Shown: piece after piece, positions 1-6,376 of the stretch
How the letters are laid out: every line of letters starts with the position of its first letter
How positions within the stretch are numbered: position 1 is the stretch's first letter
DNA from: an uncultured candidate division Zixibacteria bacterium
Lineage (GTDB): Bacteria > Zixibacteria > MSB-5A5 > GN15 > FEB-12
NCBI GenBank assembly: GCA_913009765.1
Contig: CAJVYT010000225.1
Coordinates: forward strand, 1 to 7,105
DNA: 7,105 nucleotides
Direction of reading: 5' to 3'
The notes under the pieces: model-generated
The model's input: the letters and a program-made list of their open reading frames with translations, nothing else
What the model was told of the DNA's origin: nothing
The model's database searches: none
Program-made: the position numbers and the translations under genes

Positions 1-551
1 CAAATAAAGCAGGATTATGGCTTAACGGTGACGGTGCAGGGGCTGACGTTGTTATGGGTGCAGGTAAGGATGCAAAGATATCTTATAACAACACTGATTT
101 AATTCTGGATCCGAACGTAGTAGGCTCTGGCAAGGTCTTAATCGGAGCTACTGGGGATGATGATATGCAGGTTAATAAAATATTCTTCCGTGACAGTGCC
201 ATCCATATCGGCTCTCTTACTGATGGACATCTTGACCTGACGGCTGATGTGAGTATTGACTTGAACGCTGATACGAATGTAACGGGTACACTTGCGGCAA
301 CCACAGTTACAGGGATTGGAGTTGATAATGCTATCCACGACAATGTGGCTTCTGAGATAAGCGCAATAACTGAGAAAGCAACGCCAGTTAATGCTGATTT
401 GATAATCATTGAGGATTCAGCAGACTCCAATAACAAGAAAAGAGTTCAGGTGGGGAACTTGCCGGGTGGAGCAAACTTTGACCAAATAATAGTTTTTAAT
501 GACAATATTGTTACTTTAGATGGCAATGTTGCATCATACACGGGGGGTTAA
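1..551 (+). CDS. Phage tail-fibre-like protein, C-terminal part (5' end outside window)
   Basis: The reading frame is open from the left edge (first whole codon at 3) and runs to TAA at 549-551, giving 182 visible residues. The ATG at 54 is internal, because the residues before it (NKAGLWLNGDG) match the equivalent part of the gene at 4722. From the left it shows LNGDGAGADVVMGAGKDAK, then YNNTDLILDPNVVGSGKVL, a motif I know from many environmental phage fibre proteins. Next come IFFRDSAIHIGSL and DGHLDLTADVSIDLNADTNV, both recurrent in phage fibre or baseplate-associated proteins. The last part has IHDNVASEISAITEKATPV and ADLIIIEDSADSNNKKRVQV, another motif common in phage structural proteins, then a Gly/Asn-rich end. 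No catalytic residues or cysteines are visible. It probably forms an elongated beta-rich fibre or its tip. Whether it has a signal peptide like its paralogue is unknown, because the N-terminus is missing. The stop lies 1 nt before the next start, so co-transcription is likely. Confidence 0.8.
   Translation, partial: NKAGLWLNGDGAGADVVMGAGKDAKISYNNTDLILDPNVVGSGKVLIGATGDDDMQVNKIFFRDSAIHIGSLTDGHLDLTADVSIDLNADTNVTGTLAATTVTGIGVDNAIHDNVASEISAITEKATPVNADLIIIEDSADSNNKKRVQVGNLPGGANFDQIIVFNDNIVTLDGNVASYTGG
21..160 (+). repeat. Direct repeat copy A, shared by two fibre genes
   Basis: This 140-bp stretch aligns without gaps to 5847-5986. By eye I count 11 mismatches (about 92% identity), with an identical run at 81-127. 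Both copies are in the same orientation and the same reading frame, and both encode the LNGDG...GSGKVLIGATGDD motif. Similarity stops abruptly after 160, where the two proteins go on to different C-termini. Confidence 0.9.
541..547 (+). promoter_or_regulatory. G-rich ribosome binding site that fixes the start at 553
   Basis: A CGGGGGG tract ends 5 nt before ATG 553. It can pair with the CCUCC of 16S rRNA using G-U wobble. It supports ATG 553 over the in-frame ATG at 520, which would add 11 residues ahead of an otherwise canonical signal peptide and overlap the previous gene. Confidence 0.5.
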
Positions 552-552
552 T

Positions 553-1425
553 ATGCGAAGAATTTTATTTTTAGTGTTGTTTCTTTTATTTATTACAATG
601 GATGTATTTGCTGTTAATTTAGAAACTATTTCTCCTACGCCTACAGGAATATGGAATTATGGTGGTGGTACATTAGAAATACCTAATTCTGCATCTCTGC
701 CAGCCAGTTGCACAATAGGTCAGCAATATATGGATTCGGATGCTACAAGCGGTCAAAGATTCTATCTTTGTGAGTCAACTGATACATGGGCATTACAGGG
801 TGATGGCAGTGGGGGTGATAGTATAAGTATTGATGGAGCAGCTGTAGTAGACCCAGACTTTGTTTCAACTGGTGATATTGATTTTGTAAATACTTCCAAT
901 ACTGTGACTGCTAATATAAATTCAAGACTTGAATCTATTGTATGGAATGCAGCTGGTATTACAGCAGATGGAATTCAGTGTGCTAATGCAGCGAAAGTTA
1001 CAATTAATTCTGGCCCTGTAATGTATACCATTATCTGTACTGATAATGACGCATCCTCTATGTATGGACACGTTATTATGCCAGATAGTTACAATGGTGG
1101 AACACTTACATTTGAATTGGAATATTTACAGACTGCTGCTGAGACAAATGTCCTGAATAGTGATGTTGCAGCTCAATGTAGAGGGATGGGAGAAACAGTT
1201 AGCAGTACATGGGGTACTGAGATTGCTATTGATGATGCGGCTGTATCGGGTAGCAATATAGTTGACCATACAACCTCTGCTGCTGTAACCCCAGCAGGTA
1301 CATGTGCAGGTGGAGATAGTTTGTGGTGGAGAATCCAGCTTGATGCTACAGGAACAACTACGGCAGTTGCAACGCTTTATTTTATGGGTGTTAAAATGGA
1401 ATATACTTCAAATGTGGGAGACTAA
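553..1425 (+). CDS. Secreted beta-rich phage structural-type protein
   Basis: The product is 290 residues. I chose ATG 553 because it begins a textbook Sec signal peptide (MRRILFLVLFLLFITMDVFA, likely cut after Ala20) and follows a G-rich ribosome site. Residues 34-85 contain a Gly-rich stretch, then a module with SLPASCTIGQQYMDSDATSG and YLCESTDTWALQG. I recognise this as a short motif recurring in environmental phage fibre and surface proteins. Residues 86-125 are a linker containing SISIDGAAVVDPDF. Residues 127-286 look like a single beta-sandwich domain (MYGHVIMPDSYNGGTLTFEL; TSAAVTPAGTCAGGD; TTTAVATLYFMGVKMEY), similar to conserved but uncharacterised domains in metagenomic phage structural genes. 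The mature part has six cysteines (53, 73, 143, 162, 209, 251), compatible with disulfides after export. No catalytic motif is visible. A virion fibre, decoration protein or exported adhesin are all possible. It lies 1 nt after the previous gene and 3 nt before the next. Confidence 0.75.
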   Translation: MRRILFLVLFLLFITMDVFAVNLETISPTPTGIWNYGGGTLEIPNSASLPASCTIGQQYMDSDATSGQRFYLCESTDTWALQGDGSGGDSISIDGAAVVDPDFVSTGDIDFVNTSNTVTANINSRLESIVWNAAGITADGIQCANAAKVTINSGPVMYTIICTDNDASSMYGHVIMPDSYNGGTLTFELEYLQTAAETNVLNSDVAAQCRGMGETVSSTWGTEIAIDDAAVSGSNIVDHTTSAAVTPAGTCAGGDSLWWRIQLDATGTTTAVATLYFMGVKMEYTSNVGD

Positions 1426-1428
1426 AAA

Positions 1429-3432
1429 ATGAGAATAATCAAAATATTATTAATGTGTTTATTGCTCATTGTTTCTGTAGGGGATAGTACTGGATTTATG
1501 CTTGTAGCGGGTCGGCCTATTAGCTGGCTTAGTGGATATACTTACAGGATAAAAATAACAGTAACTAATCCGGGGAATAATGAAATAGAAGTGCCTCTGA
1601 CCAATAGTGAGCTTGATTTCACGAAAGCTCAGAGATTTGGAGAAGATATAAGATTTACCGCATCTGACGGCACAACTCTTTTACCTTTATGGCGTAAATC
1701 TCACGATCAGGATGCGCAGACTGCTACATATTGGATACGGGAAACCACAAACGCAACAACCGTATATCTTTATTATGGTAATTCTTCAGCTACAGATGTA
1801 AGTTCTAAATCTGATGTCTTTACAATATTTCAGGATGGTGTTGATGGGGATGATCCTGGAGATTCTCCGACTGGCTGGACAACTACGCAGGGTACGGATA
1901 CTAAGGTTTATGTATCTATAAAACCTGAAATTAAAAAAACATCTATCGCTTTAGATATATCTTCAGCATGGATAGATTCTAATGATACGGTATTTGCAGG
2001 TCATGCGACTGATGGGAAAATATATAAATCAACCGATGGTGGCGCAAATTGGACATCTGTTTACACATTCTCTGGTGGGTCTGGATTGATTAGAATGGTG
2101 TGGGTAGCTTCTAATGATTATGTTTATGCGTCAAGAGATAAAAGCGGAATAGTAGTTAGAAGTATAGACGGAGGGGATAATTGGTCAACTGTCCTTAACC
2201 TCCATTGCCCTAATGATAGTGGGGCTTGGAATATGTCCGAGGATTCGGTTGGTAGGTTATATGTATCGGAATATTCTACTGGTGATACTACTGAGACATG
2301 TGCCTATGTGTGGAAGTCAGTTAATAACGGAGCTTCATTTGCATCTATATGGAATAATCCCAATAATGACCGCCATGTTCATAATGTCTATGTTGATCCT
2401 CTTACTGACAGACTCTACCTTACATCTGGCGAGACAACCAGAGAGATGGCCTATACTGACGATCAGGGATCAAGTTGGACAACTATTACAACTGGTTTAC
2501 CAGCCTATGTGCCAATAACATCAATATCTGGCAAAAGATTTTTTGGCTCTGAATCAATTACAGCCACCATCGATCAATCAACAGATGATTCAGCGTTAAC
2601 TACATCATATACAATGCCTGTTACAGATGACTATGGTTTCTGGACATGGTTAGTGAAGGATTCAAGCAACAATATTTTTGGTGGTTTCTGGACTACTGAT
2701 GATAATGTTAGAGCTACTATTGTTGGAACTTGGGATTCAGGGACAACATGGCATATCCTTGAAACAATGACAACAGGTGTGAGTCATCGTGGTTTTTTAG
2801 GAGCAAGCAATTTTGACAGTAACGGTTTTTTGTATTTCAGTCATTCGATAGATGGAGTTGGTTATAAGAGTAAATTATCGGATAATAGAAGAACTATCAG
2901 AGACATAAGCGAGGATTTAACAGGTGCGGATGCTTATAAGGGTGCAACATTATCAGGGACTTTTGTTGTTGAATCTACGGCCAGAGTGGATAGAGTTAAT
3001 TCTGTTTTAGGAGCATTGGCTTTAAAAGATACAACTACCGATAGAATAAGTGTAATCTTTTGGAATGATGCACTGATTAAATACCACAATGGCACTGACT
3101 GGATTTCTACTGGTATTACTTATACTGCCGATACTGACTATGATTTTAAATACATCGTTAATCTTACCGCTAAAACATGGGATTTATGGATTGACGGAGT
3201 TGAGAAAGCAACCGATATACCATTCCGGGTTGATGGCAATACAGCAAATAGATTCTATGTCATAGCAGGTACAACACAACAAGGAACATCGGATTTACAA
3301 GATATAAGAGTTAGAGAATACTCTGCCACGGAACCCACGGTAAGCTTCGGGAGTGAGGAAACTCTTGCGGTAGGAATGCCTCAGATGTATTTCCCATGCG
3401 CAAGACCGTATCCGTGCAGAGGAAGGAGATAA
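1429..3432 (+). CDS. Large secreted protein: DUF2341, Asp-box propeller, concanavalin-like domain
   Basis: The product is 667 residues, with a GGGAG ribosome site at 1416-1420. The N-terminus is hydrophobic (residues 4-17) and looks like a Sec signal peptide, with cleavage probably between about 18 and 28. Residues 36-135 match the DUF2341 pattern: WLSGYTYRIKITV, DIRFTASDGTTLLPLW, TVYLYYGNSSATD. Residues 165-475 hold Asp-box (BNR) motifs at 201 (STDGGANW), 245 (SIDGGDNW), 297 (SVNNGASF), 343 (TDDQGSSW) and 434 (TWDSGTTW), and a degenerate one near 384. This spacing fits propeller blades of roughly 45-50 residues. Residues 476-640 resemble a LamG/concanavalin-like domain (TWDLWIDGVEKATDIPF; EPTVSFGSEE), whose first strands seem to lie at 135-164, before the propeller. 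I see no convincing sialidase active site, so a glycan- or surface-binding role is likelier than hydrolysis. A short C-terminal tail carries CARPYPC. It is probably a fibre or adhesin; the exact role is unknown. Confidence 0.8.
   Translation: MRIIKILLMCLLLIVSVGDSTGFMLVAGRPISWLSGYTYRIKITVTNPGNNEIEVPLTNSELDFTKAQRFGEDIRFTASDGTTLLPLWRKSHDQDAQTATYWIRETTNATTVYLYYGNSSATDVSSKSDVFTIFQDGVDGDDPGDSPTGWTTTQGTDTKVYVSIKPEIKKTSIALDISSAWIDSNDTVFAGHATDGKIYKSTDGGANWTSVYTFSGGSGLIRMVWVASNDYVYASRDKSGIVVRSIDGGDNWSTVLNLHCPNDSGAWNMSEDSVGRLYVSEYSTGDTTETCAYVWKSVNNGASFASIWNNPNNDRHVHNVYVDPLTDRLYLTSGETTREMAYTDDQGSSWTTITTGLPAYVPITSISGKRFFGSESITATIDQSTDDSALTTSYTMPVTDDYGFWTWLVKDSSNNIFGGFWTTDDNVRATIVGTWDSGTTWHILETMTTGVSHRGFLGASNFDSNGFLYFSHSIDGVGYKSKLSDNRRTIRDISEDLTGADAYKGATLSGTFVVESTARVDRVNSVLGALALKDTTTDRISVIFWNDALIKYHNGTDWISTGITYTADTDYDFKYIVNLTAKTWDLWIDGVEKATDIPFRVDGNTANRFYVIAGTTQQGTSDLQDIRVREYSATEPTVSFGSEETLAVGMPQMYFPCARPYPCRGRR
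3421..3429 (+). promoter_or_regulatory. Strong Shine-Dalgarno site for the gene at 3436
   Basis: GGAAGGAGA lies 6 nt before ATG 3436 and overlaps the last codons of the preceding gene. It is one of the strongest ribosome sites in the window, so the small downstream protein may be made in larger amounts than its neighbours. That last point is inference. Confidence 0.7.
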
Positions 3433-3435
3433 TAT

Positions 3436-3756
3436 ATGGCTGAAAGTGGAGAAATATCCAGACCGAGTAAAGACCCGTCAAGATTTCATCAAATATGGAA
3501 TCTGGAACTGACTAACGCAAATCAGGAATATTCACAAGTATTACCTGTGGGTGTAAGGAAACTTGGTTTTACCTGCCGGAAACCGGCTGTTGATGTTCAA
3601 TGGACACTTATATCTGGGGAAAGCAATACAAAGTATTTAACGCTTATCGCCGGGTTTGAGAAATGGTTAGAGGATATATACCTTAAAAATGATACGCTGT
3701 ATTTCAGGACAACATCTTCTGATAGTCCTGTCATGGAGATAGAGGCATGGTATTGA
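3436..3756 (+). CDS. Small beta-rich phage protein, probable structural accessory
   Basis: The product is 106 residues, with no signal peptide or membrane segment. After a polar N-terminus (residues 1-25) the rest alternates short hydrophobic and polar stretches as in a compact beta-sandwich: YSQVLPVGVRKLGFTCRKP, VQWTLISGESNTKYLTL, then LYFRTTSSDSPVMEIEAWY. The pattern of a Cys-Arg strand, a central G-x(5-7)-Y strand, an acidic 'W-x-E-D' segment (77-80) and a terminal 'EIEAW' strand matches small conserved proteins I have seen in the tail or fibre regions of tailed phages and prophages, whose role is undefined. It lacks the export signals of its two upstream neighbours, so it probably stays in the cytoplasm or joins the virion there. 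The start is set by an excellent ribosome site, and the gene sits 3 nt after its neighbour. Confidence 0.7.
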   Translation: MAESGEISRPSKDPSRFHQIWNLELTNANQEYSQVLPVGVRKLGFTCRKPAVDVQWTLISGESNTKYLTLIAGFEKWLEDIYLKNDTLYFRTTSSDSPVMEIEAWY

Positions 3757-3757
3757 T

Positions 3758-4402
3758 ATGAGAAAAGGCGGGAATGGACAGATAGAAGAAAGAGTTATCA
3801 GCAAGGTAAGAGAAGTGGAAACAGTCCATGTAAATGAGAAGGATATTACAGAGGCATTAGCTGATAAGATCAGGCAGGTTGTAGAAGATGTTCTCAAGGA
3901 GCGTGTGCTGTATAAGCCAGTGTCGAAAATCTTTGAGTATGCAGACCCGAAGCCTTATGATTATCCGGTTCCTATTCCTAAGCTTAATGGGGATAAATTA
4001 CATGAGGCTATCTTAACCGTTGTTCAATCAATAGATATAGAAAGCATTATCAGGAATCAAATGAAGCCTGTTGTAATTGAAAAGCCTGTATATAAAGATA
4101 AGAAAGTTGTGCTTCCGTATGTTGATACTGCCGAACTCAAAGCGGTAATGGGAGGGTATGTTAAAGAAGCCTTTCGCTCTATTGACCTGAAAGCATTGCT
4201 TAAAGAAGCATTGGTTGAGATTAAGTTCCCTGTAACTAAAATCGTAGATGGCGAAGTAATAAAAGTACCTCAGATTGAAAAAGGCAGGACTGTTATTGAG
4301 CATAATGTTATAAGCAGACAGAAAGTAGAGATACATACAGTTCATCAGATTAAAGATAAGGAAGGCAATCTGATAACAACGCTTAAATCGGGTGACGAAT
4401 GA
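3758..4402 (+). CDS. Charged repeat protein of unknown function
   Basis: The product is 214 residues, rich in Lys, Glu, Val and Ile, with no signal peptide, membrane segment or cysteine. It is unlike its Thr/Gly/Asn-rich neighbours. I do not recognise a family. It appears to be built from about three diverged repeats (residues 28-75, 78-121 and 124-171). Each is an amphipathic helix (EALADKIRQVVEDVLKE; LHEAILTVVQSIDIESII; LKAVMGGYVKEAFRSIDLKA) followed by an extended Val/Pro/Lys-rich segment (VLYKPVSKIFEYADPKPYDY; KPVVIEKPVYKDKKVVLPYV; VEIKFPVTKIVDGEVIKVP). The second and third share SID[IL]. Residues 176-210 end in alternating beta-type sequence. It could be an oligomeric scaffold, spacer, chaperone or fibre connector; this is inference. 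ATG 3758 follows the previous stop by 1 nt with only weak ribosome-site sequence (AGAGG at 3741-3745), so translation is probably coupled. Its end overlaps the next start by ATGA. Confidence 0.75.
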   Translation: MRKGGNGQIEERVISKVREVETVHVNEKDITEALADKIRQVVEDVLKERVLYKPVSKIFEYADPKPYDYPVPIPKLNGDKLHEAILTVVQSIDIESIIRNQMKPVVIEKPVYKDKKVVLPYVDTAELKAVMGGYVKEAFRSIDLKALLKEALVEIKFPVTKIVDGEVIKVPQIEKGRTVIEHNVISRQKVEIHTVHQIKDKEGNLITTLKSGDE

Positions 4403-4710
4403 GCATACAATTAGCGTATTTCCCATTTGATGATGTTGGCGCAATATCTTCTCTTGCAAAGATAGATGTTGTATCCGCATCTGCTATCTCTCATTCAGTT
4501 ACATCTGGCAAGAAGGGCGTATCACTTGAGAATACAGGAGATAAAGTAACTTGGTATGGCGGTTCTAATGTTGACCCTGCCAATAAAATTGGTAATAGAT
4601 TATGGCCCACACAGATATTGCATTACAAAAATGTAAAGACCACATTCGATCTTTATTTCAGATGTGCTACTGGGGATATAACTGACATATCACCTGTGGA
4701 ATACAGTTAA
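4399..4710 (+). CDS. Hypothetical small protein in a phage fibre operon
   Basis: The product is 103 residues and I do not recognise it. It starts with MSIQLAYFPFDDVGAISSLA, has a Ser/Val-rich middle (VVSASAISHSVTSGKKGVSL) and a C-terminal part with several aromatic residues and a single Cys (FDLYFRCATGDITD). There is no signal peptide, transmembrane helix or catalytic motif. The composition suggests a small beta-rich fold, which would suit a virion component. The start ATG overlaps the stop of the preceding gene (ATGA at 4399-4402) with only a weak GGGTGA upstream, so it is probably translated by coupling, which ties it functionally to the charged repeat protein. The next gene follows after 11 nt with its own good ribosome site. 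Confidence 0.65.
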   Translation: MSIQLAYFPFDDVGAISSLAKIDVVSASAISHSVTSGKKGVSLENTGDKVTWYGGSNVDPANKIGNRLWPTQILHYKNVKTTFDLYFRCATGDITDISPVEYS

Positions 4711-4714
4711 GGAG
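4709..4714 (+). promoter_or_regulatory. Shine-Dalgarno site for the gene at 4722
   Basis: AAGGAG lies 7 nt before ATG 4722 and overlaps the TAA stop of the preceding gene. It confirms the start that begins with a canonical signal peptide. Confidence 0.7.
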
Positions 4715-4721
4715 TGAGACT

Positions 4722-6128
4722 ATGATTAAACGAATAGTATTGATTTTATTGGTTCTTTTGATGGCTACTACAGCTTTTGCTCAACGAACAGGGCCGCCCT
4801 ATGTCCTTGAAGAAGAAGATGGCTCTCCGACATGTTATCTGCCTTGGAAGACTAAAGTAACCAATGCATCCTTAACCTGCAACGCCGATGGTACAGCTTC
4901 CATTGACGTAACCACTGGCATATATGCCCTTGATAACGATTGTTCTACCAATGACCGGATATTGTCACGTTCTGCCGGGGTGTGGGGCTGTAAGGACTAC
5001 GCTAACTGGAACACCGCCTATACCCACTCTCAGGACAACTCTCAGGCTCATAGTGATTATCTGCTTAATACTACAGACCAAATGGATGGCAATTTAACCA
5101 TTGACAATACAGCCACGGAAGCACTTTTAGTTCGTAAAAACGCAGACGCTGGAGATGTGTTTGCGGTAGATACAACCAATCAGAAAATTACATTTACTGG
5201 CGACCCAACAGGGGCAAGAACTAATATAGTAGAAGCGTATGGATATGGCGGACAAAAGTTTTTTCAGCTAACAACTGGCGATGGAGTGACTTTTCCCGAC
5301 AGAGTTTTCATTGGCAATGATTTTTCAGGCAACCCGGGTACTCAGACATTCGGAGTTTTTGCGTCAGGTTCGGCTACAAGTGCATTTCAACTAACAAATA
5401 CTATGACATCTTCAGAGGCGTTCAATGCTCAGACAATGCTTTTGGTTATGGATATAGCTAAGACAGACTTCATTGGCGGTAATGTTATTTCAAGTAATAC
5501 CTTATTATTAAGTGGTGCTGTGGATGAAACCAGTAATAGAAATTTTGGAGGGACTAAAAACACATTCCAAATAAAACATCCAAATACCATAGATTTTACA
5601 GGTGATGCTTTTGGATATGCAAGTAATATGACGACGAGTAATGGATTTACAGGAGCAACTAAATTTGATGATTGGACTGATTTCCTGGTTAAAGCTGGTA
5701 CTGACCAAGGCACGGCAGGAACTCTAACCTTTGGGAATAAGATAGGATTATATATTGAAAACAGTTTGGCATTTGACGGAATTGATAATTTAATAGGTAT
5801 TAAGATAGACAAACTGACAACAGGAACCAATAACTATGGAATTATGCTTAACGGCGACGGTGTCGGAGCTGACGTTGTTATGGGGGCAGGACAGGACGCA
5901 AAGATCTCTTATAACAACACTGATTTAATTCTGGATCCGAACGTAGTAGGCTCCGGCAAGGTCTTAATCGGAGCGACTGGGGATGACACAATCAATGCCG
6001 GAGCTTATGAAGTCGCTGGCGTAGCTGGTATAACTGATAATACATCATACTGGTTATGCACTGACGCAACCTGCACAACCACCTGTCAAGTAACTATAAC
6101 ATCAGGGCTTATAACTGGATGCCCATAG
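4722..6128 (+). CDS. Secreted phage tail-fibre-like protein with terminal cysteine clusters
   Basis: The product is 468 residues. A clear Sec signal peptide (MIKRIVLILLVLLMATTAFA, cut after Ala20) is followed by a module at 25-66 with Cys38 and Cys53 that recurs in the gene at 6373. Residues 67-160 include CSTNDR, WNTAYTHSQDNSQAHSDYLL and NTATEALLVRKNADAGDVFA, motifs I associate with phage fibre proteins. Residues 160-365 are Gly/Thr/Asn/Phe-rich beta sequence without recognised motifs. Residues 370-424 repeat the LNGDG...VVGSGKVLIGATGDD block of the gene at the left edge. The C-terminus (residues 440-468) has four cysteines (446, 451, 455, 467) around a QVTITSGLITG strand, like the closing strand of many fibre C-termini. 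All eight cysteines lie in residues 38-90 or 446-467 and none between, suggesting local disulfide-bonded end domains after export. It is probably an elongated fibre or adhesin; its target is unknown. Confidence 0.8.
   Translation: MIKRIVLILLVLLMATTAFAQRTGPPYVLEEEDGSPTCYLPWKTKVTNASLTCNADGTASIDVTTGIYALDNDCSTNDRILSRSAGVWGCKDYANWNTAYTHSQDNSQAHSDYLLNTTDQMDGNLTIDNTATEALLVRKNADAGDVFAVDTTNQKITFTGDPTGARTNIVEAYGYGGQKFFQLTTGDGVTFPDRVFIGNDFSGNPGTQTFGVFASGSATSAFQLTNTMTSSEAFNAQTMLLVMDIAKTDFIGGNVISSNTLLLSGAVDETSNRNFGGTKNTFQIKHPNTIDFTGDAFGYASNMTTSNGFTGATKFDDWTDFLVKAGTDQGTAGTLTFGNKIGLYIENSLAFDGIDNLIGIKIDKLTTGTNNYGIMLNGDGVGADVVMGAGQDAKISYNNTDLILDPNVVGSGKVLIGATGDDTINAGAYEVAGVAGITDNTSYWLCTDATCTTTCQVTITSGLITGCP
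4794..4919 (+). repeat. C-x14-C module, copy 1 (protein-level repeat)
   Basis: Residues 25-66 of the protein starting at 4722 align without gaps to residues 20-61 of the protein starting at 6373, with 18 of 42 identical by eye. Conserved features are EDG-x-P-x-C, K-x-x-N-x-S-x-T-C-N-x-DG and A-S-x-x-V. The DNA is too diverged to be a recent copy. Confidence 0.7.
5847..5986 (+). repeat. Direct repeat copy B, shared by two fibre genes
   Basis: This is the partner of 21-160: same strand and frame, 140 bp ungapped, 11 mismatches by eye, 8 of them silent. The only protein changes are Ala to Val (two base changes) and Lys to Gln. It lies about 140 nt before the stop of its gene, whereas copy A has nearly 400 nt left before its own stop. 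Confidence 0.9.
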
Positions 6129-6132
6129 GAGA
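6127..6132 (+). promoter_or_regulatory. Shine-Dalgarno site that fixes the lipoprotein start at 6137
   Basis: AGGAGA lies 4 nt before ATG 6137 and overlaps the TAG stop of the fibre gene. It selects ATG 6137 over the in-frame ATG at 6119, which would put six extra residues before the signal peptide and overlap the upstream gene. Confidence 0.7.
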
Positions 6133-6136
6133 CAAT

Positions 6137-6376
6137 ATGAAAAAACTTACACTAATAATCATGATCCTGTTCTTAACAGGCTGTGCAACGACTACTAAGA
6201 TTTGGTTAGACGATGTAGAGATAGCAAAGATCAAATCAAAGTCAGACGCAATCGTTGAAGTAGAAAGAGATGGAACGAAGATCAAAGTGGACAACAGAGG
6301 CAGACCCTCTTTGATAGAGCAGATAATAACTATGCCTTTGCTGGTTAAACCAGTTGAAATTAAGGGCAATAAATGA
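6137..6376 (+). CDS. Small lipoprotein
   Basis: The product is 79 residues. The N-terminus MKKLTLIIMILFLTGCATTT is a lipoprotein signal peptide with lipobox L-T-G-C, so signal peptidase II would cut before Cys16, which becomes lipid-anchored. Ala at position +2 and no Asp there favours outer-membrane sorting if the host follows the E. coli rule. The mature 64 residues are charged and probably beta-rich (IWLDDVEIAKIKSKSDAIV; VERDGTKIKVDNRGRPSLIE), with a hydrophobic stretch near the end (IITMPLLVKPVEI). Similar small lipoproteins of unknown role occur in phage genomes. It is not proline-rich and has no partner inner-membrane spanin gene nearby, so an Rz1-type outer spanin is only a weak possibility. 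Alternatives are a superinfection-exclusion lipoprotein or an anchor for the exported fibres beside it. Its end overlaps the next start by ATGA, so the two are probably translationally coupled. Confidence 0.8.
   Translation: MKKLTLIIMILFLTGCATTTKIWLDDVEIAKIKSKSDAIVEVERDGTKIKVDNRGRPSLIEQIITMPLLVKPVEIKGNK

Noticed and set aside
21..160. Template or variable repeat of a diversity-generating retroelement, paired with 5847-5986
   Set aside because: Differences between the copies are mostly silent and not concentrated at adenines, and no reverse transcriptase is present in the window.
83..436. Minus-strand open frames (83-436, 138-338, 3667-3897, 4028-4480, 5429-5830, 5508-5708, 6109-6369)
   Set aside because: Each lies opposite a well-supported plus-strand gene, lacks a convincing ribosome site and encodes low-complexity Ser/Ile/Val-rich sequence.
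520..552. Upstream ATG 520 as start of the second gene
   Set aside because: It overlaps the end of the previous gene and puts 11 polar residues ahead of a canonical signal peptide; ATG 553 has a G-rich ribosome site.
1450..1458. LLMC at residues 7-10 of the protein at 1429 as a lipobox
   Set aside because: The cysteine is only at position 10, with too short a hydrophobic core before it, and the hydrophobic segment continues beyond it. An ordinary signal peptide fits better.
2213..2518. Plus-strand open frame inside the propeller gene
   Set aside because: It is fully inside the DUF2341/Asp-box gene in another frame, where the main frame carries clear domain motifs.
1921..2853. Active sialidase or neuraminidase
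   Set aside because: Asp-boxes are structural motifs, and I cannot place the catalytic arginines, tyrosine and glutamate.
6119..6136. Upstream ATG 6119 as start of the lipoprotein
   Set aside because: ATG 6137 is preceded by AGGAGA and begins MKKL, a normal lipoprotein n-region.
6137..6376. Rz1-type outer-membrane spanin
   Set aside because: Size and lipobox fit, but the mature part is not proline-rich, and no endolysin, holin or inner-membrane spanin is adjacent. It is kept only as a weak alternative.
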